Assembly (NCBI GenBank): GCA_963698265.1
Contig: CAVOQC010000001.1
Coordinates: 992,001 to 1,056,000, forward strand
Direction: 5' to 3'
Source: FEB-7 sp963698265
Lineage (GTDB): Bacteria; Pseudomonadota; Gammaproteobacteria; Burkholderiales; Usitatibacteraceae
Length of the DNA: 64,000 nt
Part shown: piece by piece, positions 22,605 through 32,560 of the stretch
How the letters are laid out: each line of letters begins with the position of its first letter
Numbering within the stretch: the stretch's first letter is position 1
Notes under the pieces: generated by a model
Told to the model about the DNA's origin: nothing
Database searches by the model: none
What the model saw: only the letters and a program-made list of their open reading frames with translations
Translations under genes and position numbers: made by a program

Positions 22605-24781
22605 ACAGGTCGTGCTCGAAGGCGTCGTCGCCAGGGGGCAGGTGAGCGGCCTCCACTTCGACCTCACCCTCGAGCAGCGCTATCGCAATGCCTCCGCGAC
22701 CAACATCGAGGCGGTCTACACCTTCCCGGTTCCGTGGGGCGCCGAGCTGATGTCGCTCGAGTTCGACATCAACGGCAAGACGCTCAAGGGCACGGTCGTT
22801 CCCCGCGCCGAAGGCGAAGCGCGCTACGAGGGCGCCATCGACAAGGGCGACACGGCGGTGCTCCTGGAGCGCTCGGGCGACGGCCTCTACACCGCCAATG
22901 TGGGCAACCTCCTGCCCGGCGAATCCGCCGTCGTGCGCTACCGCTACGCGCAGCTGCTTCGCTTCGAAAAGGGAGACGTGCGCCTCACGGTGCCCACGGT
23001 CATTGCGCCCCGATACGGCAACGCGGAAGCGGATGCGGGCCTCTCTCCCCACCAGGTGCCCGGCGTGAATATCCTCGCGGTCTACCCATTCGACATTTCC
23101 ATTTCGCTCACGGGCGCGCTCTCCGAAGGCCGCGTCGCCTCGCCCTCGCATTCGATCGCGCTCAAGCGCACGGCAGCGGGGCTCGAGGTCGGGCTCGCCG
23201 GCAAGGGGTGTCTCGACCGGGATTTCGTCCTCTCGGTATCCGGCCTGGTCGGTCGCGCGTTCGGCGTTGTCGCGAAGGACGGCGATGGCCACGTGGCGCT
23301 CGCGAGCTTCTGCCCCGCGTTTCCGAAGACCTCGGAGCCGGAGCGGCGCAACGTGAAGATCCTCGTGGACTGCTCGGGATCGATGGGCGGCGACAGCATC
23401 GGGGCCGCCAAGCGCGCGCTCCACGCGATCCTCGCCTCGCTGGCGCCGCAGGACCGCTTCTCCCTCAGTCGATTCGGCTCGACCGTGGACCATCTCCACA
23501 AGGCCTTGCAGCGCGTCAACGACAAGTCGATCGGCGATGCCGGCCGATGGGTCATGGACATGGATGCGGACATGGGCGGCACCGAGCTCCCCGGCGCGCT
23601 GGCGTCGACGCTGGCGCTGGATGCGAAGACCCGCGCCGACGTCCTGCTCATCACCGACGGGGAAGTCTGGCAGGCCGACGAGGTGATCGCGGCCGCCAAG
23701 GCTTCCGGCCAGCGGATCTTCGCGATCGGCATCGGCAGCGCCTCCGTGGACAATCTCATTCGCCAGTTGGGCGAGGAAACGGGCGGTGCGGCGGAGTTCG
23801 TGGCGCCGAGCGAGGACGTGGAAAAAGCCATCACGCGCATGTTCCATCGCATCGCCCAGGAACCCGCGTCGAAGGTGCGCATCACCTGGCCCGGCGCCCC
23901 GGAATGGGAGGTGCTCCCGGGGCAGGCGATCTTCGATGGGGAAACGATTCACGCCTTCGCCCGGTTCGCGGCAGCGCCTTCCGGCGAAGCGCGGCTTTCC
24001 TTCGTGCTGCCGAACGGAAGCGTCGTCGAGGCGGCGGCCGCGCTGAGCACGGCGGAATCCACAAACGAGACGCTCCCGAGGCTTGCGGCGGCGAAGAGGC
24101 TTTCGCTACTCGCCGAGGACGACCAACGCGAGATTGCCGTCCGCTACCAGCTCATCACGAAGCACACGAACTGCGTTCTCGTTCACGAGAGGGCGGAAGG
24201 ACGAAAAGGCGGTCGGTCTTCCCGAACTCGCGCGTGTCAGCCAGATGCTCGCGCGTGGTTGGGGCGGGGTGGGAACGGATCGACTCGCGGTGAGGAACGT
24301 TATTGGCGCGAACTACGACGTGGCTGCGTTCAGCGACGAATTCGGGGACATGACCGCGTACTGCGCGCCTGCCGGCCGGGACCGATACGCCTTCGAGAGC
24401 CCCGCTGTCTGCGACGCCCGCACTCCAAGCGAGGGCTCGCGTTCGCCTCGGGAGTTCCTGGGTGAGTTGTTCCGAGGCAAGGGCTGGCTCGATCTTCTGG
24501 TGGACCGGCTGCCTTCCACCTTCAGCGAGCTCGAATCTGCCGGCGTCCCGGAAGATGTCGTGGAGGTGCTTCGAGGACTCGTGGAGGAAGGCATCCCCGA
24601 GGCGGATGTCGTCGGGGCTTTCCTCGCGGCGCTGGCGCCCATTGCCACCCAATGCGGTTGCAGCCGCCATTTCGTGCGGAAGCTTCGTAACCGCAAGCCT
24701 GTGCCATCGAATGCAGCCGTGCTGGAAGAAAGGATCGCGAGCCGCCTGGCGAACCTGAGCGCCGAATCCTGGGCGGCATGA
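22567..24781 (+). CDS. VIT and vWA domain protein, frameshifted
   Basis: ATG 22567 follows AAGGA; it overlaps the MerR gene. Residues 1-130 form a VIT domain (LEQRYRNASATNIEAVYTFPVP, then RAEGEARYEGAIDKGDTAVLLE). A vWA domain follows with MIDAS motif DCSGSMGG and TDGEVW. The C-terminal part (KAVGLPELARVSQMLARGWGG onward) is in another frame; deleting one G at 24199-24200 restores VHERAEDEKAVG. The full protein is about 738 residues. VIT-vWA proteins resemble inter-alpha-trypsin inhibitor heavy chains; bacterial roles are largely unknown. No signal peptide is visible, so it is probably cytoplasmic. Confidence 0.85.
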
Positions 24782-24823
24782 CGGGCATCGTCCCGAAGCC
24801 GAAGCGTTTCGACGAACTTGATG

Positions 24824-24839
24824 ATTACTAATTAGTAAT
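24824..24839. promoter_or_regulatory. 16-bp perfect palindrome
   Basis: ATTACTAATTAGTAAT, a perfect AT-rich palindrome in a GC-rich gap, 42 bp after the VIT-vWA stop and 140 bp before the nucleotidyltransferase gene. It looks like a protein-binding site; the binder is unknown. Confidence 0.4.
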
Positions 24840-24931
24840 GGGCCGGAATCCCCTGCTTGCGCCTCCGCCGCGCGGTCCGCGCCGTAGCAATCCCGGAGCC
24901 GCCGGTAGCGGCCTCGCATTTCGGTGAAACA

Positions 24932-24964
24932 CCCAAATTGGGCACAATCAACCCTGATTTGGGT
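24932..24964 (+). promoter_or_regulatory. double operator before the HTH-MNT gene
   Basis: Two similar inverted repeats, CCCAAATTGGG (24932-24942) and ACCC/GGGT with a central TGATTT (24951-24964), are arranged in tandem around possible -10 sequences CACAAT and TATGAT. The adjacent gene product has an N-terminal HTH and probably binds here. Confidence 0.5.
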
Positions 24965-24979
24965 ATGATTGCAGCCACC

Positions 24980-25621
24980 ATGGCACTCCCCCGATCCTCC
25001 AGGCCTCCCGTTCCGGCCGCGAAATCCGCGCGGCGCGTGAGCCTTGCCGATGCGCTATTCAGCGGCACGCGACAGCGGGTACTGGGCGTGCTCTTCGGTC
25101 AGCCGGAGCGCAGCTTCTACGGCGACGAACTGATCGCCCTGGTCCGCAGTGGCTCCGGCGCCGTGCAGCGCGAGCTGGCCCGCCTGGCCCAAAGCGAGCT
25201 GGTCACGGTGCGCGCGTCCGGCAAGCAGAAGCACTACCAGGCCAACCCTCGCTCCCCGATATTTGCCGAACTCTGTGCAATCACGCAGAAGACCATGGGC
25301 CTCGCGGAACCGCTGAAGGCAGCGTTGGCGCCGCTTGCCTCGCGCATTCGCGCGGCGTTCATCTACGGCTCCGTGGCCAAGCAGCAGGATACCGCCAGCA
25401 GCGACGTGGACCTGATGCTGGTGAGTGACGATCTGGGCTACCCGGAGCTCTTCGGCGCGATCGAGGGCCTGAATGAGCGCCTGGGCCGCAAGGTGAACCC
25501 CACCATCTACACGTCCAAAGAGCTGGCGAAGCGCGTGTCGCGCGGCGATTCCTTCGTGAAGCGCGTCTTCGCCCAGCCCAGGATCTGGCTCATCGGAAGC
25601 GACGATGTCCTCGGCCTTTGA
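24980..25621 (+). CDS. HTH-MNT nucleotidyltransferase (antitoxin-type)
   Basis: 213 residues from ATG 24980. The N-terminal half is a winged HTH of ArsR type (LFSGTRQRVLGVLFGQPERSFYGDELIAL, then VQRELARLAQSELVTVRASGKQKHY). The C-terminal half is a minimal nucleotidyltransferase: GSVAKQQDTASSDVDLMLV contains the GS and DxD catalytic motif. MNT proteins neutralise HEPN ribonuclease toxins by AMPylation. The next gene is a HEPN protein, overlapping by 17 nt. Fusion to a DNA-binding domain would couple neutralisation and autoregulation. Confidence 0.85.
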   Translation: MALPRSSRPPVPAAKSARRVSLADALFSGTRQRVLGVLFGQPERSFYGDELIALVRSGSGAVQRELARLAQSELVTVRASGKQKHYQANPRSPIFAELCAITQKTMGLAEPLKAALAPLASRIRAAFIYGSVAKQQDTASSDVDLMLVSDDLGYPELFGAIEGLNERLGRKVNPTIYTSKELAKRVSRGDSFVKRVFAQPRIWLIGSDDVLGL

Positions 25622-26030
25622 GAACCTTTGCGGTCCCGGCGGGCCGCTAAGGCCGGAAGCACCCGATGCCGCCGAATTCGCGGGATTGCTGCGTTCCGGA
25701 ATTGCCCGCTTGAAGGATGCGGACAACGCTTCGCTTTCGCTCGAGAGCCGCTTCGATCTGGCCTACAACGCCGCCCACGCGCTCTGCCAGGCCGCATTGC
25801 GCTGGCACGGCTACCGATCCGGCAACCGCTACATTGTCTTTCAGCTTCTGCCGCAGACGCTGGGATTGGGGCCGGACGTGTGGCGCGTGCTGGCCAAGTG
25901 CCACGAACTGCGCAATCTCGCCGAATACGAAGGCGATCTCAACCTCGACGAGCGCATCGTCACCGACCTGCTCTCTGCCTGCGTGCAGGTAGCGGCCAAG
26001 GCTCGGGCGTTGAAGCCGCCGGCCCCGTGA
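25605..26030 (+). CDS. HEPN-domain protein (toxin-type)
   Basis: 141 residues. Helical throughout, with the HEPN layout: LESRFDLAYNAAHALCQAALRWHGYR in the middle and VWRVLAKCHELRNLAEYEGDL near the end. The canonical RNase motif Rx4-6H is not complete here: R is present (ELRNLAEYEG) but no His follows at the expected distance; the only His nearby precedes the Arg. It could be an inactive or divergent member. It overlaps the upstream MNT gene, as usual for such toxin-antitoxin pairs. Confidence 0.75.
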   Translation: MSSAFENLCGPGGPLRPEAPDAAEFAGLLRSGIARLKDADNASLSLESRFDLAYNAAHALCQAALRWHGYRSGNRYIVFQLLPQTLGLGPDVWRVLAKCHELRNLAEYEGDLNLDERIVTDLLSACVQVAAKARALKPPAP

Positions 26031-26038
26031 TCCGCGGG

Positions 26039-26059
26039 GAAGGGGGAAGCGTCCCCTTC
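26039..26059. repeat. AAGGGGA/TCCCCTT palindromic repeat, copy 3
   Basis: GAAGGGGGAAGCGTCCCCTTC, 8 bp after the HEPN stop codon. The placement would suit a bidirectional hairpin, but there is no T-run. Confidence 0.55.
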
Positions 26060-26218
26060 ACCCGCAGCTCCCTGCCCGACGCGAGACTTTCCGGGTTCAG
26101 CGCGCCACCCGCCGGCCCCCTTCAGAGGATACGCGAGGCAACATTACATTGAATGTAAGCTGTGCCGTTATCTCGCAGCCACATCTCCCCGCCGCCTTGC
26201 TATGGGAGGACACCACCT

Positions 26219-26656
26219 GTGAATACCGCTAGCCGCATCCTCGCTTCCAAGCCGGACCAGACCGTCCACACGATCGCCCCCGAGGCCTCCGTGTACGAGG
26301 CCATCGTGCTCATGGCGCAGAAGGGCATCGGGGCACTCCTCGTCACCGATGGCGAAAAGATCGCCGGCATCGTCTCCGAGCGCGACTACGCCCGCAAGAT
26401 CATCCTCTTGGGCCGCTCGTCGAAGGAAACCCCGGTGCGCGACATCATGACCGCCAAGGTCCTCTTCGTGCGTCCCGACCAGACCAGCGAGCAATGCATG
26501 GCGATCATGACCGAAAGCCACGTGCGCCACCTGCCGGTGCTCGACGGCGATCGCCTGGTCGGGCTCCTCTCCATCGGGGACCTGGTGAAGGACATCATCT
26601 CGACGCAGCGCTTCACCATCGAGCAGCTGGAGCACTACATCCGCGGCGAGCGATAG
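26219..26656 (+). CDS. tandem CBS-domain protein
   Basis: 145 residues from GTG 26219, chosen for its GGGAGG ribosome site. Two CBS domains are clear: residues about 10-65 (VHTIAPEASVYEAIVLMAQKGIGALLV, ERDYARKIIL) and about 75-130 (TAKVLFVRPDQTSEQCMAIMTESHVRHLPVL, SIGDLVKDII). CBS pairs bind adenine nucleotides and sense energy state. The SagB-like gene starts 6 nt downstream. Confidence 0.9.
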   Translation: MNTASRILASKPDQTVHTIAPEASVYEAIVLMAQKGIGALLVTDGEKIAGIVSERDYARKIILLGRSSKETPVRDIMTAKVLFVRPDQTSEQCMAIMTESHVRHLPVLDGDRLVGLLSIGDLVKDIISTQRFTIEQLEHYIRGER

Positions 26657-26662
26657 GCGTCC

Positions 26663-28376
26663 ATGACGCTGGACGAGGTGGTGCGCTATCACCAGGAAAC
26701 GAAGCATCACTTCAATCGCTACGCCCGCTCCCTCGGCCGCCTGGACTGGGCGAACCAGCCCGATCCGTTTCGGCGCTACGCAGGATCTCCCCTCATTGCG
26801 CTTCCGCGGCTGAAGGCCGGCGACGCGCCGCTCTACGAGGATCTCTACCGTCCCGGTGCGATCGCCAGCGAGCCGGTCACCGACCGCACGATCTCGCGCT
26901 TCTTCGAGTATTCGCTCGCCATTTCCGCCTGGAAGCAGGCGGGCGAGGTCCGCTGGGCGCTGCGAGCCAACCCGTCGAGCGGCAACCTGCATCCCACCGA
27001 GGGCTATCTGCTCATCGACGGGATCGCGGGCCTTTCGCACGGAGCCGGGCCTTTACCACTACGCCGCCCGGGAGCACGCGCTGGAGCTGCGGGCGCAGTG
27101 GCCGCAGGAGAAGTTCACGGCGCTCCTGAAGGCATTTCCGCCTCACGCATTCCTGGTCGGTTTCTCATCGGTGATCTGGCGGGAAGCGTGGAAGTACGGC
27201 GAGCGCGCCTTTCGCTACTGCCAGCACGACGTCGGCCACGCGATCGGCAGCGCGCGCATCGCGGCCCGGACGCTGGGCTGGCGGATGCTCCTGCTCGACG
27301 GCACATCGGATGACACGGTGGCCGCCTTGCTGGGAATCGATCGAGCCGGGGACTTCGAGTCGGCCGAACGCGAGCACCCCGATTGCTTCGCCGTCGTCTG
27401 GCCCGCCGATCAAGCCGCGGGTATCGCCGAGGAAAAGCCGCACCCGATTCCCCTGTCGCTTGCGGCGGATGCCGTCGGCGATCTGGCGCAGCTCACCTGG
27501 CACGGCAAGGCCAACCGCTTGAGCCGCGGCGATCCGGTGCATTGGGAAAACATCGACCGGGCGGAGCGGGCCACCTGGAAGTCGAGCACCGAAGAAAGGT
27601 GGTCGACCTCGCGCAGGACGATTCCCACGGCGCAGCCCACACTTGGCTCGGGCAACCAGCCGCAGAACGCCTACCCGGGACAACCGAACGCCGGACAAAT
27701 CATCCGCCAGCGCCGAAGCGCTCTCGCCTTCGATGGCGAAACCGCGATCTCCTCGGCCAGCTTCTTCACGATGCTCGCCCGCGTCCTGCCACGCGCCGAT
27801 CGTGACCTTTGCAAACGCCCGATGCCCTGGGACGTCCTGCCCTGGGAGCCCGCCATTCACCTGGCCCTCTTCGTCCATCGCGTGGACGGCCTGGCACCCG
27901 GCGTGTACATGCTGGTCCGCGATCCGCGCGCCACGGACTCGCTCAGGCGCGCAACACACCCGCACTATTCCTGGACCCCGCCGCCGGGTTGCCCGGAGGA
28001 CCTGCCCCTGTATCTCCTCGAGGAAGGCAACGCGCGGCAAATGGCGGCCCAGCTCAGTTGCCACCAGGACATCGCCGCGGACGGCGCCTTCTCGCTGGGG
28101 ATGATCGCGGAGTTCGATGCGAGCCTCGCGCGCCACGGACCGTGGTTCTACCGCAGGCTCTTCTGGGAGACCGGGGTGATCGGCCAGGTGCTCTACCTCG
28201 AGGCGGAGGCGTTCGGCGTGCGCGCGACCGGCATCGGCTGCTTCTTCGATGACCCGGTCCATCGGGCGATCGGAATCCAGGACACGGCGTTCCAGTCGCT
28301 CTATCACTTCACGGTGGGCGGGCCGGTGGAAGATCCGCGCCTCACGACCTTGGCGCCCTACGACAGCCAGGCCTGA
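26663..28376 (+). CDS. SagB-type/nitroreductase-fold oxidoreductase, frameshifted
   Basis: The frame from ATG 26663 continues to about 27048, then shifts; deleting one G in the GGG at 27048-27050 restores GAGLYHYAAREHALELRA. The full protein is about 570 residues with two nitroreductase-like halves. The first half has the SagB hallmark WALRANPSSGNLHPTEGYLL; the second has IRQRRSALAFDGETAIS and a C-terminal RATGIGCFFDD. SagB enzymes are FMN-dependent dehydrogenases of azoline peptides; this long double-domain form without nearby precursor or cyclodehydratase genes is likely a stand-alone oxidoreductase. It follows the CBS gene. Confidence 0.8.
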
Positions 28377-28394
28377 CTGCCCTTATCCAACGAC

Positions 28395-28415
28395 GAAGGG
28401 AAGCGTCCCCTTCGC
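28395..28415. repeat. AAGGGGA/TCCCCTT palindromic repeat, copy 4
   Basis: CGAAGGGAAGCGTCCCCTTCG, 18 bp after the SagB-like stop. Confidence 0.55.
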
Positions 28416-28452
28416 CCGGCTTGTTTTAGGTAGCTGATCTCATGTTCAGTGC

Positions 28453-28510
28453 TTGCCCACTTAATAAAGGCTGACTATCATATAGTCGGACTTTCCTCCC
28501 TTATTAAAAG
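28453..28510 (+). promoter_or_regulatory. promoter and operator of the Fic gene
   Basis: TTGCCC (28453-28458), 17-bp spacer, TATCAT (28476-28481). The palindrome GACTAT/ATAGTC (28473-28487) covers the -10, and AT-rich near-inverted repeats flank it at 28459-28470 and 28499-28510. Repression by a palindrome-binding protein is likely. Confidence 0.6.
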
Positions 28511-28521
28511 CAGGCTTTCAC

Positions 28522-29676
28522 ATGGCTCAAGAGGTAGATACCCGCGCCGGACGCTACGCCAGCCAGCCCGCTGGCTATCGGGCCTTCATCCCGGCACATC
28601 TCCCGCCGAACCCGCCCCTGGACATTGGAGGCGAACTCGCGGGGCTTCTGTCGACCGCCGATCTGGCGCTGGGACGGCTGGACGGGTCGGTGCTGACGCT
28701 GCCGAATCCCGATCTCTTCGTATTCATGTACGTGCGCAAGGAGGCTGTCCTTTCCAGCCAGATCGAGGGAACGCAAAGCTCGCTCCAGGATCTTCTTTCG
28801 GCCGAGGCGCAGCTATTCGAGCAAGGCCTGCCGCGTGACGTGGGCGAGGTCATCAATTACGTCCACGCGATGAACCACGGGCTTGCGCGCCTCTCCGAGT
28901 TGCCCGTTTCCGTGCGGCTGATTCGCGAGATTCACGCCAAGCTGATGTCGGGCGTTCGAGGCGGGCGCCTGCAACCGGGCGAATTGCGCACAAGCCAGAA
29001 CTGGATCGGTCCGGCCGGCAGCACGATCGCGACGGCCACCTTCGTGCCGCCTCCGCCTCAGGTTGTGCCGGAAGCGCTGGGCGAGCTCGAGAAGTATCTG
29101 CATGCGACAGACGGCCTCCCGCCCCTCGTGCGCATCGCGCTGGCGCACGTCCAGTTCGAGACGATCCACCCGTTCCTCGACGGCAACGGTCGTGTGGGCC
29201 GGCTGCTGATCACCTTCCTGCTCACGGAATGCGGCGTGCTGCACAAGCCGGTTCTCTATCTCTCTCACTTCTTCAAGAAGCATCGCCAGGCGTACTACGA
29301 ACTTCTGCAGGCCGTTCGCGAGCGCGGGGCATGGGAGGATTGGCTCGCGTTCTTTCTGAAGGGAGTCGCCGAGGTATCCGGCGAGGCGTCCGACACGGCG
29401 CGGCGGATTCTTGCCCTCCGGGAATCGCACCGCTCGGCCATCGCCGATCACCTGGGCCGCGCCGCGGGCAACGGCCACCGGGTGCTGGAGTCGCTCTTCG
29501 ACCGTCCGATCGTCACCGTGAGCGACGTGCAGAAGGTGACGGGTACGACCTACGCGGCGGCCAACCAGCTCGTGTCCCGGCTGGAGGAGGTGGGGGTGCT
29601 CGGCGAAATGACCGGCTATGCACGCAATCGGCGATTTCGCTACGCACCGTACATCGCGCTCTTTAACGAGGAATGA
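28522..29676 (+). CDS. Fic/DOC-family protein
   Basis: 384 residues. The Fic motif HPFLDGNGRVGRLL is intact, with the N-terminal Fic_N region (SSQIEGTQSSLQDLL, which carries the (S/T)xxxE(G/N)-type inhibitory helix sequence SSQIEGT) and a C-terminal winged HTH (VSDVQKVTGTTYAAANQLVSRLEEVGVL). This is the class II layout: intramolecular inhibition plus DNA-binding domain. Fic proteins AMPylate target proteins. The stop overlaps the start of a truncated downstream gene (ATGA). Confidence 0.9.
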   Translation: MAQEVDTRAGRYASQPAGYRAFIPAHLPPNPPLDIGGELAGLLSTADLALGRLDGSVLTLPNPDLFVFMYVRKEAVLSSQIEGTQSSLQDLLSAEAQLFEQGLPRDVGEVINYVHAMNHGLARLSELPVSVRLIREIHAKLMSGVRGGRLQPGELRTSQNWIGPAGSTIATATFVPPPPQVVPEALGELEKYLHATDGLPPLVRIALAHVQFETIHPFLDGNGRVGRLLITFLLTECGVLHKPVLYLSHFFKKHRQAYYELLQAVRERGAWEDWLAFFLKGVAEVSGEASDTARRILALRESHRSAIADHLGRAAGNGHRVLESLFDRPIVTVSDVQKVTGTTYAAANQLVSRLEEVGVLGEMTGYARNRRFRYAPYIALFNEE

Positions 29677-29830
29677 CTCGCGATGACCATGCAGTTGCTC
29701 GTACGGAGGTCGGCGTGAGTGCACGCCCCGAGTGGCGCTTCCGCCGAATGCTGCCGGGCGATATGAACATCGACCCGATCGAAAGCGAGTTCTTTTCCAC
29801 GGAAGCGCTGGGCAGCCTCGCCGACCGCAT
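29673..29830 (+). pseudogene. 5' remnant of a HATPase-type gene after Fic
   Basis: ATG 29673 overlaps the Fic stop. The visible 52 residues include PEWRFRRMLPGDMNIDPIE and SEFFSTEALGSLAD, resembling the N-terminus of large uncharacterised proteins with a GHKL-type ATPase domain. Coherence ends at about 29830, precisely where the PIN toxin gene ends on the other strand, so the rest was probably lost when the toxin-antitoxin module entered. Confidence 0.5.
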
Positions 29831-30228
29831 CACGCCAGAAGCTCGAACCCCCCCAGCTTCGCCGCCGCCCTGTCGAAGGTCACCACCTTCGAGCAACCCG
29901 CGGCGAGACTCACCTGCCCGATGAGCGCATCGCTCAGGTCCGCCTGGCTTTCCTTCCAGGCCCGCAGCGCGCGCCACGCCGCCTCCGACTGCTCCACGAG
30001 GATCTGGCGCGACGACAGCAGGCCTTCCACCACCTCGGCTACCCGCGCGCGGTCCGCGCCGTAGCACTCCTCGAGCACCCAGCCGATCTCGGCGAGGGTG
30101 ACGAGGGAGACGAACCCCGGGTGCTCTGCGGTGAGGGTCTTCTCGATCAGGCGCGTGGCGGCGGCGGACTGCCTCGCGTCGTCCTGCACCAGGTAGCGCA
30201 CGACGACGTTTGTGTCCAGGCCGATCAC
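29830..30228 (-). CDS. PIN-domain toxin, VapC type
   Basis: 132 residues. The acidic PIN residues are visible: D5 (MIGLDTNVVVRYL), E47 (TLAEIGWVLEE), D98 (QADLSDALIG) and the final D in VVTFDRAA. VapC toxins are ribonucleases cutting tRNA or rRNA. Its start overlaps the antitoxin stop (ATGA). Confidence 0.9.
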   Translation of the reverse strand: MIGLDTNVVVRYLVQDDARQSAAATRLIEKTLTAEHPGFVSLVTLAEIGWVLEECYGADRARVAEVVEGLLSSRQILVEQSEAAWRALRAWKESQADLSDALIGQVSLAAGCSKVVTFDRAAAKLGGFELLA

Positions 30229-30464
30229 CGGCGCGACGCCCGCTTGGCCACCGCGCGCTTCATCGCTTCCACGCTCACGGGCCTGGCCGGCTTCGCGATC
30301 ATTCCCTTGAGTTCGCGCACGTCGCGCGAGACGGCCCTCACGGTATAGACGCCCTTCGAGGTTTCGACGAACTCGACGCGGTCCCCGGCATCGACACCCA
30401 GGCGCTCCCGGACGGACTTCGGGAGGGTGATCTGGCCTTTGGTGGTGATGGTGGCGATGGCCAC
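30225..30464 (-). CDS. AbrB-type antitoxin, VapB type
   Basis: 79 residues from GTG 30464, preferred over upstream in-frame codons because AGGAG precedes it. The swapped-hairpin AbrB domain is clear (ATITTKGQITLPKSVRERLGVDAGDRVEFVE) followed by a basic toxin-binding tail. Coupled to the PIN toxin. An upstream palindrome is the likely operator. Confidence 0.9.
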   Translation of the reverse strand: MAIATITTKGQITLPKSVRERLGVDAGDRVEFVETSKGVYTVRAVSRDVRELKGMIAKPARPVSVEAMKRAVAKRASRR

Positions 30465-30487
30465 GTCCTTACTCCTGTGGTGTTTCC

Positions 30488-30501
30488 TTACAATACTGTA
30501 A
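30488..30501 (-). promoter_or_regulatory. operator palindrome of the VapBC-type module
   Basis: TTACAATACTGTAA, a near-perfect inverted repeat 24 bp upstream of the antitoxin start. Confidence 0.5.
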
Positions 30502-30644
30502 TGCACGCGGGGGGCGTCCACAAGCCCGTCACCACGAGGCGCAGCGCCTGAGTTTTCATCCTCGGCTGTAACCCGCCGCCCCTCGCTCCCGAACTACCTC
30601 CCGACGCCTGAGCTCCCGCTCCCAGCCCGATCCACAGGACCCCC

Positions 30645-31640
<996 letters not shown>

Positions 31641-31650
31641 GGCGCCGCCG

Positions 31651-32313
31651 ATGACGAGTCGTGCCATCGCGAAGCTGCTGCAGCACCCTGTGGCGAAGCC
31701 GATCGTCTTCGTGGCGTCGCTCTCGCCCTTCGCGTACCTCGCCTGGGCGGTTTTCGCCAACGCGCTGGGCGCGAACCCGGCCGAGGCGCTGATCCGCTCG
31801 ACGGGCGACTGGACGCTGCGGTTCCTCGCGATCACGCTCGCCGTGACGCCGCTTCGGGTGATTACGGGGCAGAACCACCTGCTGCGCTTTCGCCGCATGC
31901 TGGGGCTCTTCACCTTCTTCTACGGCGCGGTCCACGTGCTCTGCTACGCGGGCTTCGACATGGGCTTCGCCGTGGGCGACATCGCGCGCGACATCGTGAA
32001 GCGCCCCTTCATCCTCGCGGGGTTCACGGCGCTCGCCCTCATGGCCCCTCTCGCCGCGACTTCCTTCAACCGCGCGATCCGGGCGCTGGGGGCGAAACGA
32101 TGGCAGCGGCTGCACCAGCTCGCCTATCTCGTCGCGCCCGTGGCGCTGCTCCACTTCTGGTGGATGCGCGCGGGCAAGAACGACTTCGCCGAGCCCGCGG
32201 TGTACATCGCCATCATCGGCGCGCTGCTCGGCTGGCGGGTGTGGCGGCGCTGGCGGGACGAAGCGATGAAGGGGGCGCTTCCCTTCAGTTTCGATCGTCC
32301 TGGCGGGAGGTAG
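31651..32313 (+). CDS. msrQ: heme-binding membrane subunit MsrQ
   Basis: 220 residues with six predicted membrane segments. Family features: SLSPFAYLAW near the start, TGDWTLRFLAITLAVTPLR, FRRMLGLFTFFYGAVHVLCY with a haem-ligand His, and RLHQLAYLVAPVALLHFWW with further His ligands. It passes electrons from the quinone pool or flavin reductase to MsrP. Its 3' end overlaps a palindromic repeat (32268-32286). Confidence 0.95.
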   Translation: MTSRAIAKLLQHPVAKPIVFVASLSPFAYLAWAVFANALGANPAEALIRSTGDWTLRFLAITLAVTPLRVITGQNHLLRFRRMLGLFTFFYGAVHVLCYAGFDMGFAVGDIARDIVKRPFILAGFTALALMAPLAATSFNRAIRALGAKRWQRLHQLAYLVAPVALLHFWWMRAGKNDFAEPAVYIAIIGALLGWRVWRRWRDEAMKGALPFSFDRPGGR

Positions 32314-32351
32314 TGCCTCCGTCGTGGGATTGAAGGGGAGCGTCCCCTTCA
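32268..32351. repeat. AAGGGGA/TCCCCTT palindromic repeats, copies 5 and 6
   Basis: Copy 5 at 32268-32286 lies inside the end of msrQ; copy 6 at 32331-32351 is a perfect palindrome with arms TGAAGGGGA and TCCCCTTCA. A half copy (GGGGAGCGTCCCC) is at 32743-32755. Confidence 0.6.
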
Positions 32352-32494
32352 TCCGCCCGGCGCCCCATCGCTCGCGGCAACATCGCCGAAGGTTGAGCGA
32401 AAACGAACTCGAGGCGCATGCGCGTGCGCTCCCAACGCTCCTCGCGATGGCGTTCGATCCGTTCCCGGTGTGCCTTCGAGAGCTTGACGCTCAT
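32285..32494 (-). CDS. small basic/acidic protein of the palindrome/leader gene set
   Basis: 69 residues from ATG 32494, preceded by GGAGA in the same context as the gene at 14886. The first 30 residues are a charged helix (KLSKAHRERIERHREERWERTRMRLEF). The C-terminal part runs through the dispersed palindromic repeat and may not be native; it overlaps msrQ by 29 bp. Not recognised. The strong reason to accept it is its upstream block: promoter copy 9 and leader copy 4. Confidence 0.55.
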   Translation of the reverse strand: MSVKLSKAHRERIERHREERWERTRMRLEFVFAQPSAMLPRAMGRRADEGDAPLQSHDGGTTSRQDDRN

Positions 32495-32560
32495 GGCGGT
32501 CTCCTGGCCCGGAGGGAGGATCGCGAGGGGGATCCCGCCGGGCATCGGGGACGGCCTCGT

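Noticed and set aside
30538..30570. A tenth palindromic promoter before msrP (GGCGCA, 5 bases, TGAGTT)
   Set aside because: Only 8 of 12 half-site bases match and the hexamer at the fixed distance (GCTGTA) breaks the A2/T6 rule, so it is probably chance.
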